Shown here: piece after piece, positions 1-7,457 of the stretch
Numbering within the stretch: position 1 is the stretch's first letter
Layout of the letters: every line of letters starts with the position of its first letter
Source: Asaia bogorensis
GTDB taxonomy: Bacteria > Pseudomonadota > Alphaproteobacteria > Acetobacterales > Acetobacteraceae
NCBI GenBank assembly: GCA_945869965.1
Contig: CAMBRC010000033.1
Span: 1-43,010 of the forward strand
Length of the DNA stretch: 43,010 nucleotides
Direction of reading: 5' to 3'
Translations under genes and position numbers: made by a program
Notes under the pieces: generated by a model
Seen by the model: only the letters and a program-made list of their open reading frames with translations
What the model was told of the DNA's origin: nothing
Databases searched by the model: none

Positions 1-93
1 CCACCGATGGTGGCATCAGAAAGCCGGTATCGCGGTCAATCAGGCGGAAATTGCCCATCCAGCAGATATCCAAACAGCAAAAACGGCGAAGCG

Positions 94-807
94 ATGCAAC
101 AATTCTACCGACTGCTTCCGCGTCGCGTTAAGTCCGACAGGCTGCTAGTACGACGGGAGCTGTTCGGACGGGTTGGCCACTTCGTGGCGGAAGAGACGCC
201 ACTGCCGCGCAGCGATGTTTACTGGCAGATGTATATCGACGGGGCGCGCGGGCGCGATGCGCTGCTGAGCTACCAGGGCAGCCAGCATATCGTGAATTTC
301 CTGTTCAGCCAGCCGCCGGGCTTCGATTTCCTGGAGCCGCTGGTGCCGGGGCCGCTGCAGCCCGGGGCGACGATCGTGCCGCGGCGGATGGTGGTGGCGC
401 AAATTGCGCCGTCGCTGAACGGGCTGCGCAGCCTCATGAAGCGGCTGGACGCGGGTGGAGCGCTCCGGCGGTTGGTGATCGCGACGCCGCCGCCGAGCGA
501 CAACCTGGCGCGTCATGAGAAGGAGGTGCGCGAAAGCCGGTTCTGGCAGGGGGTGTTTGCCCAGCAGGGCCTGGATATCGCCACGGCGCGGTTCATTCCG
601 GCGCGGCTGATGCTGAAATTGTGGACGGTGCTGCAGGAGCTGAGCGCCGCGATCACGCGCGAGGAAGGGGCGACCTATGTTGCCGTGCCCGCCCATCTGC
701 GCGACGCGGCCGGTTTTCTGGCCTCGGAGTACCGGCTTGCTAATGACTTCACCCATGCGAGCGACAGCTTCGGCCAGGAGATGCTGAAGGCCGCGCTCGA
801 GACCTGA
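94..807 (+). CDS. SGNH-like protein of unknown function, possibly 5' incomplete
   Basis: I do not recognise a named family for the whole protein (237 residues from the ATG at 94). The reading frame is open to the left edge, so the gene could begin earlier, at the ATG at 7 or outside the window. The DNA from 7 to 93 has a less GC-rich, non-coding look, and that is why I prefer 94. The C-terminus has the pattern NDFTHASDSFG (Asp about 218, His about 221), which resembles the terminal D-x-x-H block of SGNH/GDSL hydrolases. I see no N-terminal GDS block. The next gene starts 12 bases later and carries a GSCFA domain, another SGNH-related fold, so the two are probably one transcription unit acting on the same polysaccharide or acyl substrate (inference). 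Confidence 0.6.
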   Translation: MQQFYRLLPRRVKSDRLLVRRELFGRVGHFVAEETPLPRSDVYWQMYIDGARGRDALLSYQGSQHIVNFLFSQPPGFDFLEPLVPGPLQPGATIVPRRMVVAQIAPSLNGLRSLMKRLDAGGALRRLVIATPPPSDNLARHEKEVRESRFWQGVFAQQGLDIATARFIPARLMLKLWTVLQELSAAITREEGATYVAVPAHLRDAAGFLASEYRLANDFTHASDSFGQEMLKAALET

Positions 808-818
808 CGGAGGCTGCC

Positions 819-1907
819 ATGGCGACGCATCCCTATCGCAACATGCCGCCGCAGGCGTTCTGGCGGCGTGGCGTGGCGAATGGCTTCGACGCCGTGGATC
901 TGATGCCGCGGGCGCAGTTGATGTATGCCGGGGAGAAGGTTTCCTCGGCGGGGAGCTGTTTTGCGGCGAATATCGTGCCGTATCTGGAATCGGCCGGGTT
1001 TGCCTATGTCCGCACCGAGGTGGTGCCTGGGATTTTCGGGGCGATCGGCGACGACAATTTCAGCTATGGGCGGTTTTCCGCCTCGTACGGCAATATCTAT
1101 ACAGTGCGTCAGGCGGTGCAGCTGATCGAGCGGGCGATGGGGCGGTTCCGGCCGGTTGAGTCCCGCTGGGTGGTGGGCGAGGATTTGGTGCTGGATCCGT
1201 TCCGGCCGGGGCTGCGCTATCCCGCGTCATCGGAGGCGGAGTTTGACGTCATCACCGCGCGGCACCTGGAATGCGTGCTGGAGGCGTTGCGCGCGGCGGA
1301 TGTCTTTGTGTTCACGCTGGGACTGACGGAAGCCTGGATCTCGCGGCCTGATGGGGCGGTGTTTCCGGCTTGTCCGGGGACCGTCGCCGGCACGTACGAC
1401 CCGGCGATGCATGCTTTCCACAACTTCACGGTGGCCGAGGTTTCGGCCGATCTGGATCGGCTGATCGGGCTGGCGCGCGAGGTCAATCCGCGACTGCGCT
1501 TTGTGTTGACGGTCTCGCCGGTGCCGCTGGTGGCCACCGCGACGCGCGACCATGTGCTGATGGCAACGACCTACAGCAAGTCGGTCCTGCGGGTGGCGGC
1601 CGGCGAGGCGGCGATGCGGCATCGCGAGGTCAGCTATTTCCCGGCCTATGAGATCGTCACCGGGCCGCAGGCGCCCTGGGAATACTACGAAGCCGACCGG
1701 CGCGACCCGAGCCGGCTGGCGATCGACAATGTGATGCGGGCGTTCCTGTCGCGGTGCGAGGCCGGCGGGCAGGTGGCCCCGGCGCCGCTGCCGGAACCGG
1801 TGGCGGCCAAGCCGGCTGCGGCGGAGGCCGCGCAGCATGCGGCGCTGGAAACGCTGTCGCGGGCGGTGGCCGAGGCGCTTTGCGAAGAGGCGGCAGCGGA
1901 GTTGTAA
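819..1907 (+). CDS. GSCFA domain-containing protein
   Basis: A 362-residue GSCFA-family protein. The signature is near the N-terminus (SSAGSCFAANIVPYLE, about residues 41-56). The later family blocks are FTLGLTEAW (about 167-175) and TVSPVPLVAT (about 229-238). GSCFA is an SGNH-related fold with no settled reaction; members often sit in polysaccharide or surface-glycan loci. The C-terminal 60 residues are Ala/Pro/Glu-rich and look like a disordered tail. The start is supported by GGAGG at 811-815, just after the stop of the upstream gene, so the two genes form an operon. Codons end mostly in G, as expected for + strand genes in this G-rich part of the window. Confidence 0.85.
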   Translation: MATHPYRNMPPQAFWRRGVANGFDAVDLMPRAQLMYAGEKVSSAGSCFAANIVPYLESAGFAYVRTEVVPGIFGAIGDDNFSYGRFSASYGNIYTVRQAVQLIERAMGRFRPVESRWVVGEDLVLDPFRPGLRYPASSEAEFDVITARHLECVLEALRAADVFVFTLGLTEAWISRPDGAVFPACPGTVAGTYDPAMHAFHNFTVAEVSADLDRLIGLAREVNPRLRFVLTVSPVPLVATATRDHVLMATTYSKSVLRVAAGEAAMRHREVSYFPAYEIVTGPQAPWEYYEADRRDPSRLAIDNVMRAFLSRCEAGGQVAPAPLPEPVAAKPAAAEAAQHAALETLSRAVAEALCEEAAAEL

Positions 1908-1916
1908 GGCAAGCGC

Positions 1917-2042
1917 GTTCTTTTTTGAAAAAAAGAACCAAAAAACTTTTTTTCGTTTGACTCCCGGCTTCCCTGGGGAGGACGGGTGCAAATGGATGAA
2001 AGTCTTTTTGCTTCTTTTTCTTCAGAAAAAGAAGGTTCTTTC
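1917..2042. repeat. Inverted pair of AT-rich hairpin repeats (copies 1 and 2)
   Basis: Two copies of a dispersed hairpin repeat face each other in the gap between two convergent genes. Copy 1 has a stem at 1917-1938 (arms GTTCTTTTTT and AAAAAAGAAC) followed by CCAAAAAACTTT. Copy 2, in the other orientation, has a stem at 2011-2034 (CTTCTTTTTC / GAAAAAGAAG) preceded by AAAGTCTTTTTG. Thirteen such hairpins lie in this window, all outside genes. Here the position between converging genes suits a bidirectional terminator. Pairs in divergent promoter gaps elsewhere argue that this is not their only role. Confidence 0.85.
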
Positions 2043-2124
2043 TGCCTGGCTTCGGGCCAGGTGGACAAACAAAACCGGGGCACCCCTGCGGATGCCCCGG
2101 TCCAGTCAGTTCAGGCGAGCGACG

Positions 2125-2508
2125 TCAGGCGGGTTCGAAGCAGGGAACCTTGTTGGCGTCGGTCTGGACGAAGACGACCTTCACCTTGCCGCCGATCTTG
2201 AGCTGTTCGGGGTCGGCCTTGACGATGTTGGTCATCATGGTCGGGCCCTCCTTCAGCGTGACATAGGCCATGGTGAAGTTGGAGCGCAGCATCGTCGAGA
2301 AGCTGTAGATGGTGCCCTCGCCGGAAGCCTGTTCCCACTCGGTGCTGCCGAAGCAGAACGGGCAGACGGCGCGGGGATACCAATGCGCCTTCTTGCACGA
2401 GGTGCAGCGGCGGATCATGAACTTACCTTCCTCGGCGGCGGCGTAGAACGCGTCGCTCTCGGGGTTGGTGCAGTTCGGCGGCATCTTGCGGTCTTCCATG
2501 ATACCCAT
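2125..2508 (-). CDS. DUF35 zinc-ribbon / OB-fold acyl-CoA-associated protein
   Basis: A 127-residue protein with the DUF35 architecture: a rubredoxin-like zinc ribbon (CTSC at about residues 35-38 and CPFC at about 49-52) followed by an OB-fold. Family members such as ChsH2 bind acyl-CoA substrates and pair with a thiolase-fold partner. The partner lies immediately upstream: its TAA ends 6 bases before this ATG, so the two are co-transcribed and probably form a complex. Start choice is uncertain, because ATG codons at 2508, 2499 and 2484 are in frame and no strong ribosome binding site separates them. The inferred role is an accessory or substrate-binding subunit in acyl-CoA side-chain or fatty/aromatic acid degradation. 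Confidence 0.85.
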   Translation of the reverse strand: MGIMEDRKMPPNCTNPESDAFYAAAEEGKFMIRRCTSCKKAHWYPRAVCPFCFGSTEWEQASGEGTIYSFSTMLRSNFTMAYVTLKEGPTMMTNIVKADPEQLKIGGKVKVVFVQTDANKVPCFEPA

Positions 2509-2514
2509 GGTTGA

Positions 2515-3684
2515 TTACTCCCGCTCGAGGATAAGGGTCGAGGAACCATGGCGGCTGCCGAGCAGGCCACCGGTTCCATGGGCGAGGGCCACGTCGCAGT
2601 TGGCGACCTGGACCTTGGGGTGGGCTTCGCCACGCAGCTGACGCACGGCTTCGATCACCTTGGTGATGCCGCCGCGGTTGGCCGGGTGGTTGTTGCACAG
2701 GCCGCCGCCATCGGTGTTGAACGGCAGCTTGCCGACGCCTGAGATCAGGTTGCCATCGGAGACGAACTTGCCGCCCATGCCCTTTTCGCAGAAGCCGAGA
2801 TCCTCAAGCTGCATCAGCACCGTGATGGTGAAGCTGTCGTAGATCGAGGCGTATTTGATGTCGGAATGCTTCACGCCGGATTCGGCGAAAGCGGCCGCAC
2901 CGGACCAGCGCGCGCCGGAATAGGTCAGGTCGACGTCGCCGCCCATCTGGCCTTTCCAGCTTTCGCCATGGCCCATGACCTTGACCAGCGGACGCTTGAG
3001 CGAACGCGCGATCTCGGGCTTGACCACCAGGAGCGCGCCGCCACCGTCGGAGATGACGCAGCAATCCAGGCGATGCAGCGGGGTGGAAACCAGCGGGGAG
3101 TTCACGACCTCCTCCACGGTGACCACATTGCGCAGCATGGCGTGCTCGTTCCACTGGGCATGATGGCTCGCGGCCACCTTGATCCAGGCCAGCTGTTCGC
3201 TGGTGGTGCCGTATTCGTGCATGTGGCGGGCAGCCACCATGCCGTAGACGTTGGTGGTGGCTGGGGAGAAATGGGTCTCCCACGGGCTGTCACCGACCTG
3301 CGGATTGCCGGGGCGCTGGCCGGTGCCGGTCTGCACGCCCTCGGAGCGCGGACGGCCCGAGAGGGTGATCAGCGCCACGTTGCACTTGCCGGCGTGGATC
3401 GCGGCAGCAGCGTGACCGACGGCGCCGATATACGACGTGCCGCCGACATCAGTGCTGTCGAGATAGCGCAGGCGCAGGTTCATGTAGTCGGCGATGTTGA
3501 TCGGGCCCATGCCGGCGGCGTCGCCAGCACAGAAATAGCCGTCGACATCGTCCTTGGTCAGGCCGGCATCAGCCAGGGCGCCCGCGGCGCACTCGGCATG
3601 AAGCTGGAAGACCGATTTGTCAGGTGCCTTGCGCGTCGGGTGCTCGAAAGCCCCCGCGATATAGGCCTTTCCCTTGATGCTCAT
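2515..3684 (-). CDS. Thiolase-fold protein lacking the thiolase cysteines (Ltp2-like acyl-CoA aldolase or lipid-transfer protein)
   Basis: 389 residues, the SCP-x/lipid-transfer type of thiolase superfamily protein. The region that holds the nucleophilic Cys of true thiolases reads DVGGTSYIGAVGHA (about residues 79-92) and has no Cys. The C-terminal block, normally with the second Cys, reads ALAHGTGGLLGSRHGS. The His-containing block CNNHPANRGG is kept. Loss of both cysteines together with a DUF35 partner is the arrangement of the Ltp2-ChsH2 retro-aldolase of steroid side-chain degradation. I therefore infer C-C cleavage or CoA-ester handling rather than acetyl transfer. The substrate is unknown. 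Automatic annotation would probably call it acetyl-CoA acetyltransferase. Confidence 0.85.
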   Translation of the reverse strand: MSIKGKAYIAGAFEHPTRKAPDKSVFQLHAECAAGALADAGLTKDDVDGYFCAGDAAGMGPINIADYMNLRLRYLDSTDVGGTSYIGAVGHAAAAIHAGKCNVALITLSGRPRSEGVQTGTGQRPGNPQVGDSPWETHFSPATTNVYGMVAARHMHEYGTTSEQLAWIKVAASHHAQWNEHAMLRNVVTVEEVVNSPLVSTPLHRLDCCVISDGGGALLVVKPEIARSLKRPLVKVMGHGESWKGQMGGDVDLTYSGARWSGAAAFAESGVKHSDIKYASIYDSFTITVLMQLEDLGFCEKGMGGKFVSDGNLISGVGKLPFNTDGGGLCNNHPANRGGITKVIEAVRQLRGEAHPKVQVANCDVALAHGTGGLLGSRHGSSTLILERE

Positions 3685-3834
3685 CCTGTTTCCATACCCA
3701 TGTTTCGTGTTGCGTTGTCGTCGGCACCTTCAGGCACCACCGCGCTGAGGCAGTCTGCGCGTTCGGGCGGTTGTAGACAACCCTCTGGCGCGGGAAAGCC
3801 GGGCGGAAAGAAGAACGAGGCAAGGGAAGGAAGG

Positions 3835-3881
3835 CCGGGCGCTGCCCGGACCCGCCAGGGGCCAAGCCCCTGGACCTTAGT
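3835..3881. repeat. GC-rich double-hairpin repeat, single copy
   Basis: Contains two short stems in a row: CCGGGCGCTGCCCGG, then CCAGGGGCCAAGCCCCTGG, ending in ACCTTA. The same unit occurs twice, as an inverted pair, at 8326-8425. It lies upstream of the thiolase-like gene in a gap of about 240 bases (3685-3924) that otherwise shows nothing recognisable apart from an AT-rich stretch near 3895-3935. Confidence 0.75.
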
Positions 3882-3924
3882 ACTTTGAAAGGTATTCAAT
3901 TTTCGTTTTGAGGTATTTTTATTA

Positions 3925-4398
3925 CTATATCGTAACGAATGGAACGCAGTGCTTCGAAGGCGTGAAGGTGCGTTTTTGACGTTTTGATGCTGTGAAGCGC
4001 GGCGAGAAACCCGACGGGAAGGAGTCTCCGCGGGCATCGTCGTTTGATCGCTCGCAGACGGATGGAGCGCGGGGGAGATGGGCAGCCGAGGCCGACGGCG
4101 CGGTCATGCATGCAGCGGCCCGGGTTGCGGGGGACAATCTGACCGACGCAGACCGACGTGGCGCGCCTGTGGCGTCCGGGTTCACCGGGCGGATTGCCGG
4201 CGTGACGGGGAGCGGAAGGATGAGTTGGCCGGATTGCCATTGCTGGACGAGGTGCTCCAGCCGGCCGAAAATGCGCACCAGGCAGGCGATGATCAGGGCG
4301 TGCAACGCCGCCGGCATCCAGACATGCCTCCCCTGTGCGGCGCAAGCGGCACGCAGGCCGGCGAGCTCCTCGCTCAGGGGGGATGATGTGTGTTTCAT
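3925..4398 (-). CDS. Small hypothetical protein with a hydrophobic helix near the N-terminus
   Basis: 157 residues, no function assigned. Residues about 26-48 (WMPAALHALIIACLVRIFGR and on) form a strongly hydrophobic helix. They are followed by a Pro/Ala/Arg-rich, low-complexity tail ending PFVTI. From memory, short proteins of this type (LHALIIA..RIFGRLE..WQSGQL) recur in Acetobacteraceae genomes, but I cannot verify that here. A competing frame on the + strand (3992-4411) is also open. I prefer the minus strand because its N-terminus has a protein-like pattern, not just high-GC random composition. No convincing ribosome binding site precedes the ATG. The gene stands alone, with repeats on both sides. 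Confidence 0.45.
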   Translation of the reverse strand: MKHTSSPLSEELAGLRAACAAQGRHVWMPAALHALIIACLVRIFGRLEHLVQQWQSGQLILPLPVTPAIRPVNPDATGAPRRSASVRLSPATRAAACMTAPSASAAHLPRAPSVCERSNDDARGDSFPSGFSPRFTASKRQKRTFTPSKHCVPFVTI

Positions 4399-4495
4399 GC
4401 AAGGATATTAACTAACGGTTTTTCGGAGAACAAGGGGTTTTTGCAGATTTTTGAAAAAAACTTTGGGCCGTTGGGGCGGGGGGAAGGCAAGGGGA

Positions 4496-4678
4496 AGAAT
4501 CTTCTTTTTGTGAACAAAAAGAAGCAAAAAAAATTTATCAATTGGAGTGGGCCAATGCATGGGGTGGGGTTGGTGGGGTTAGAGCCCCCCTCCGGCTCCC
4601 CCCGACCGCGGGGGGAGAGCAGGCAGAAAATGGATGAAGTTTTTTTGCTTCTTTTTGTTCACAATAAGAAGATTCTTG
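4496..4678. repeat. Inverted pair of AT-rich hairpin repeats (copies 3 and 4) around a GC-rich hairpin
   Basis: Copy 3 has its stem at 4501-4524 (CTTCTTTTTGTG / AACAAAAAGAAG) and then CAAAAAAAA. Copy 4 is inverted, with its stem at 4648-4671 and one mismatch in the right arm (AATAAGAAG). Between them, 4584-4617 is a GC-rich hairpin unit that recurs in reverse orientation at 42136-42169. The 290-base gap 4399-4688 therefore consists largely of repeats, and I see no gene in it. It lies downstream of the Rieske gene, so the pair could end that operon's transcript. Confidence 0.8.
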
Positions 4679-4688
4679 CCTTCGACTT

Positions 4689-5102
4689 CTAGACGTCGAC
4701 GACGATGTACTCTTCCTCGACCGCCACGGTGAAGGTTTCCGCCACGAACGGCCCGCGCACCAGGGTTTCGCCGGGTTCGACGGTGACGGGGTAGGCGCGG
4801 ACTTTGGTGTCATTGGGGTCGCACCAGGATTGGCCGGTGCGGATGTCGTATTCCCAGCCGTGCCAGGGGCATTTCAGCATTTCGCCGGCGCGGGTTAGTT
4901 CGAAGACACCGGGTTCGGAGGAGAGGGCGAGGCCGATCAGGGTGCCTTTGCAGAGTTCGCCGCCCTGGTGCGGGCAGCGGTTCAGCAGGGCGTAGAACTC
5001 GCCGTGGACGTTGAAGATGCCGATTTGGCGGCCGCGGATGGTGACGATTTTTCGGCTGCCGGGGGGGATTTCGGCGACGGCGGCTACGACATGGCGCGCC
5101 AT
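4689..5102 (-). CDS. Stand-alone Rieske [2Fe-2S] protein
   Basis: 137 residues, one Rieske domain. Cluster ligands are visible as C43-P-H45 (NRCPHQGG) and C78-P-W-H81 (KCPWHGWEYD), the standard C-x-H...C-x2-H pattern. There is no signal peptide or catalytic non-haem iron domain, so it is a soluble ferredoxin-type protein and not an oxygenase alpha subunit. It is the last gene of an operon with two amidohydrolases and starts 3 bases after the upstream stop. No reductase or oxygenase partner lies next to it. Its job could be electron transfer to a partner encoded elsewhere (inference). Confidence 0.92.
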   Translation of the reverse strand: MARHVVAAVAEIPPGSRKIVTIRGRQIGIFNVHGEFYALLNRCPHQGGELCKGTLIGLALSSEPGVFELTRAGEMLKCPWHGWEYDIRTGQSWCDPNDTKVRAYPVTVEPGETLVRGPFVAETFTVAVEEEYIVVDV

Positions 5103-5105
5103 GGG

Positions 5106-6224
5106 TCAGGCGAACCCGTACACCGCGCGGGCATTTTCGTTGTAGATCATTTTCTGTTCCTGCTCGGAGAGACGGAGTTTGAACACGGTTTCCGGGTTGT
5201 CCATGTCCCAGTGCGGGTAGTCGGTGGAGAACAGGAGGCGGTCCCAGCCGATCCAGTCCAGCACGGTGCGCAGGTCTTCGGGGCGCTCTGGTTCGTCGGC
5301 GGGCTGGCTGGAGTACCAGATATGGGTGCGGAAGTATTCCGAGGGTTTCTTGGTGAGGTGGGGGACTTCGTCCTTCATGCGGGCCCAGTGCTGGTCCAGG
5401 CGCCAGGCGACGGAGGGGACCCAGACGTAGCCGGCTTCGATGATGACGGCCTTCAGCGCAGGGAAGCGTTCGAAGACGCCTTCGCAGACCAGGGAGATGG
5501 CGAGTTGCTGTTGGCTGAGGGCGACGTTGTGCTGTTCCTCGACGTAGAAGCTGCACCAGCCGGAACCGGTGACGGCGTGGCCGTTGGTGCCGGAGGAGTG
5601 CAGGCCGACGGGGAGGTTGTGCGCTTGGGCTGCTTCGTAGATCGGCCAGTAACGGCGGCGGCCGAGGGGTTCGATGGCGTGGGTGACCATGGAGATCTGG
5701 GCGAAGTCGGAGTTGCCGGCCCAGCGTTCGATTTCCTTTACGGCGGCGGCGGGGTCTTCGCCCGGCACGACGATGGCGGCTTTGAGGCGCTTGTCCTTTT
5801 GCGTCCAGTGCTCGTACTGCCAGTCATTGATCGCCGAGCAGATGGCGTTGCCGAGATCCTGGTTGCGTTCGTCCATGCCGGACATCAGCAGGTGCAGCAT
5901 GCCGTATTCGATGTTGTAGGCATCGAGGAGCTGTTCCTGGAGGAAGGCGAGGTCCGAGCCCGGGGGGCCGCCATTGGGGGGCCAGCTATCGGTGCGCGAC
6001 AGGGCCGGGGCGGTTTTCGGATAGGGCGAGGAGGCTTGGAAGGGGGCGGGGCGGCGACGGGCGAATTTCTCGGCGTGACTGTGCCAGCGGGTGGCCATGT
6101 AGGGCAGCAGGTCCTTGTACGAGCGCAGGGCGTGGTGCACGTCGCAGTCGATGACCTTGAGCTTGGTGCGCGAGGTGTTGGCGGAGGACTCGGACGGGAT
6201 GGTGCGGCCGTCTTCGGGGGTCAT
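5106..6224 (-). CDS. Amidohydrolase family protein (amidohydrolase-2 / ACMSD-like TIM barrel)
   Basis: 372 residues from the ATG at 6224. That start overlaps the stop of the upstream paralogue by 4 bases (ATGA) and is preceded by AAGGAGG, so it is preferred over the longer open frame. The metal-binding strand-1 motif is IDCDVHHAL (about residues 26-34) and the strand-8 Asp is in FSTDYPHWD near the C-terminus. This is the PF04909 family, which includes decarboxylases (ACMSD, gamma-resorcylate) and lactone or amide hydrolases, so the exact reaction cannot be read from the sequence. It sits between a paralogous amidohydrolase and a Rieske protein. The pairing suggests two sequential or heteromeric steps in breaking down one carboxylate-bearing compound. 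Confidence 0.88.
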   Translation of the reverse strand: MTPEDGRTIPSESSANTSRTKLKVIDCDVHHALRSYKDLLPYMATRWHSHAEKFARRRPAPFQASSPYPKTAPALSRTDSWPPNGGPPGSDLAFLQEQLLDAYNIEYGMLHLLMSGMDERNQDLGNAICSAINDWQYEHWTQKDKRLKAAIVVPGEDPAAAVKEIERWAGNSDFAQISMVTHAIEPLGRRRYWPIYEAAQAHNLPVGLHSSGTNGHAVTGSGWCSFYVEEQHNVALSQQQLAISLVCEGVFERFPALKAVIIEAGYVWVPSVAWRLDQHWARMKDEVPHLTKKPSEYFRTHIWYSSQPADEPERPEDLRTVLDWIGWDRLLFSTDYPHWDMDNPETVFKLRLSEQEQKMIYNENARAVYGFA

Positions 6225-7315
6225 TTGAGCGCCTCCTTCAATCTCGGATAGGCATTTCTCGGGTTGTCCAGCAGGATCCGGCGCTTGAGCGCGGGGGAGA
6301 AGCCTGCGGGCCAGACGTTGTGGCCGTCGAACTGCCAGTGCGGGTAGTCGGTGGAGAAGAGCAGCATGTCGTCGCTGCCGATCATGTTGAGCAGGCGTTC
6401 CATGTCGGCACCGGTGGGCGGGGCGTCGGTGGGCTGGAGGGTGAAGCGGACGTGGTCGCGGATGACGTCGCTGGGGGCGCGGTCGACCCATGGGACTTCC
6501 GCCCGGACGCCGCGCCAGGTCTTGTTGGCGCGCCACATGAAGGTGGGCAGCCAGGTGAAGCCGCTTTCGATCATGACGAAGGTGAGGCCGGGGTGTTTGT
6601 TGAAGACGCCTTCGTGGACCAGGCTGAGCAGGTTGGATTGGAAGGCCTGGGCGTGGGCGGCGTAATCCTCGAGGTGGTACGAGGGCCAGCCGTTGGAGGT
6701 GATGGCGTGGCGGAAGGTGCTGCCGGCGTGGACGCCGATGGACAGGCCGTGGCGTTCGGCGGCGGCGTAAATCGGCCAGAGGCGGCGGTTGCCGAGGGGC
6801 ACGTCGTCCTGGGCGAGGAGGAGGATTTGGACGAAGCGGGGGTCAGGGGCGCGGCGGTTGATTTCTTCGACCGCGAGCTCGGGGTTCTGGGCGGCGACGG
6901 TGATGGAGGCGCGCAGGCGGGGTTCGCGGTCTAGCCACTCGGCGGTGAGCCAGTCATTCACGGCGCGGGCGACGGCGGCGGCGAAGTGTTCGTTATAAAT
7001 GGCGAGCACGCCGTAAAGCGGGTTGCAGATGGCGAGTTGGGAGCCGAAGCCGTCCAGCGCATCGGCCTGGAGGCGGGCGAGGGAGGCGCCGGGCTTGGTG
7101 CCGGGTTGGCACCAGTCGGGGCGGCCGTGGGCGTCCATTTCGATGGGGAAGCTGGAGAGGTCCAGGCCGTCGATGCCGCGGACGGTGACTTGTTCCTGCC
7201 AGTAGGGGTCGAGATAGGGGATAAGGGTGGCCATGCCGGGGATGGCGGGGTGGACGTCGCAGTCAATGCCACCGAGGGCAGTGTTTTGGGCGTCGGCGGC
7301 GGCCGTTTGGCTCAT
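6221..7315 (-). CDS. Amidohydrolase family protein, paralogue of the next gene
   Basis: 364 residues and the first gene of the amidohydrolase-amidohydrolase-Rieske operon. It has the same fold and landmarks as its neighbour: IDCDVHPAIPG near residue 18 and LFSTDYPHWQFDG near the C-terminus. Shared blocks (SEYRL-like helices, FVMIESGFTWLP against the neighbour's AVIIEAGYVWVP) show that the pair arose by duplication. The start at 7315 is preceded by GGGGAA. A 142-base divergent gap separates it from the deacetylase gene. Substrate unknown; a decarboxylase or hydrolase of an aromatic or lactone intermediate is typical for the family. Confidence 0.88.
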   Translation of the reverse strand: MSQTAAADAQNTALGGIDCDVHPAIPGMATLIPYLDPYWQEQVTVRGIDGLDLSSFPIEMDAHGRPDWCQPGTKPGASLARLQADALDGFGSQLAICNPLYGVLAIYNEHFAAAVARAVNDWLTAEWLDREPRLRASITVAAQNPELAVEEINRRAPDPRFVQILLLAQDDVPLGNRRLWPIYAAAERHGLSIGVHAGSTFRHAITSNGWPSYHLEDYAAHAQAFQSNLLSLVHEGVFNKHPGLTFVMIESGFTWLPTFMWRANKTWRGVRAEVPWVDRAPSDVIRDHVRFTLQPTDAPPTGADMERLLNMIGSDDMLLFSTDYPHWQFDGHNVWPAGFSPALKRRILLDNPRNAYPRLKEALK

Positions 7316-7457
7316 GCTGGGATTCCCCGCGTCATGGATTTGTCAACAATACACCTCGCTGGCCGGACGTGGAAGCTGACATTTTGACAGCTTGCGGTGG
7401 AGGCACGATCCTGGCCGGGACGATTCTTTCCGCCACGCAGCTATCAGGAGTAACGCA
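7316..7457. promoter_or_regulatory. Divergent promoter region with small palindromes
   Basis: Gap between the amidohydrolase operon (minus) and the deacetylase gene (plus). Two things are visible: TTGTCAACAA at 7340-7349, with symmetric TTGT/ACAA arms, and a TTGACA hexamer at 7384-7389 pointing toward the deacetylase. No good -10 hexamer follows at 17 bases, so I can only say that promoters for both directions must lie here. Confidence 0.3.

Noticed and set aside
3992-4411. Plus-strand open frame opposite the small hypothetical gene
   Set aside because: High-GC shadow frame with random-looking composition; the minus-strand reading has a hydrophobic helix and a more protein-like N-terminus. 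Neither is certain.
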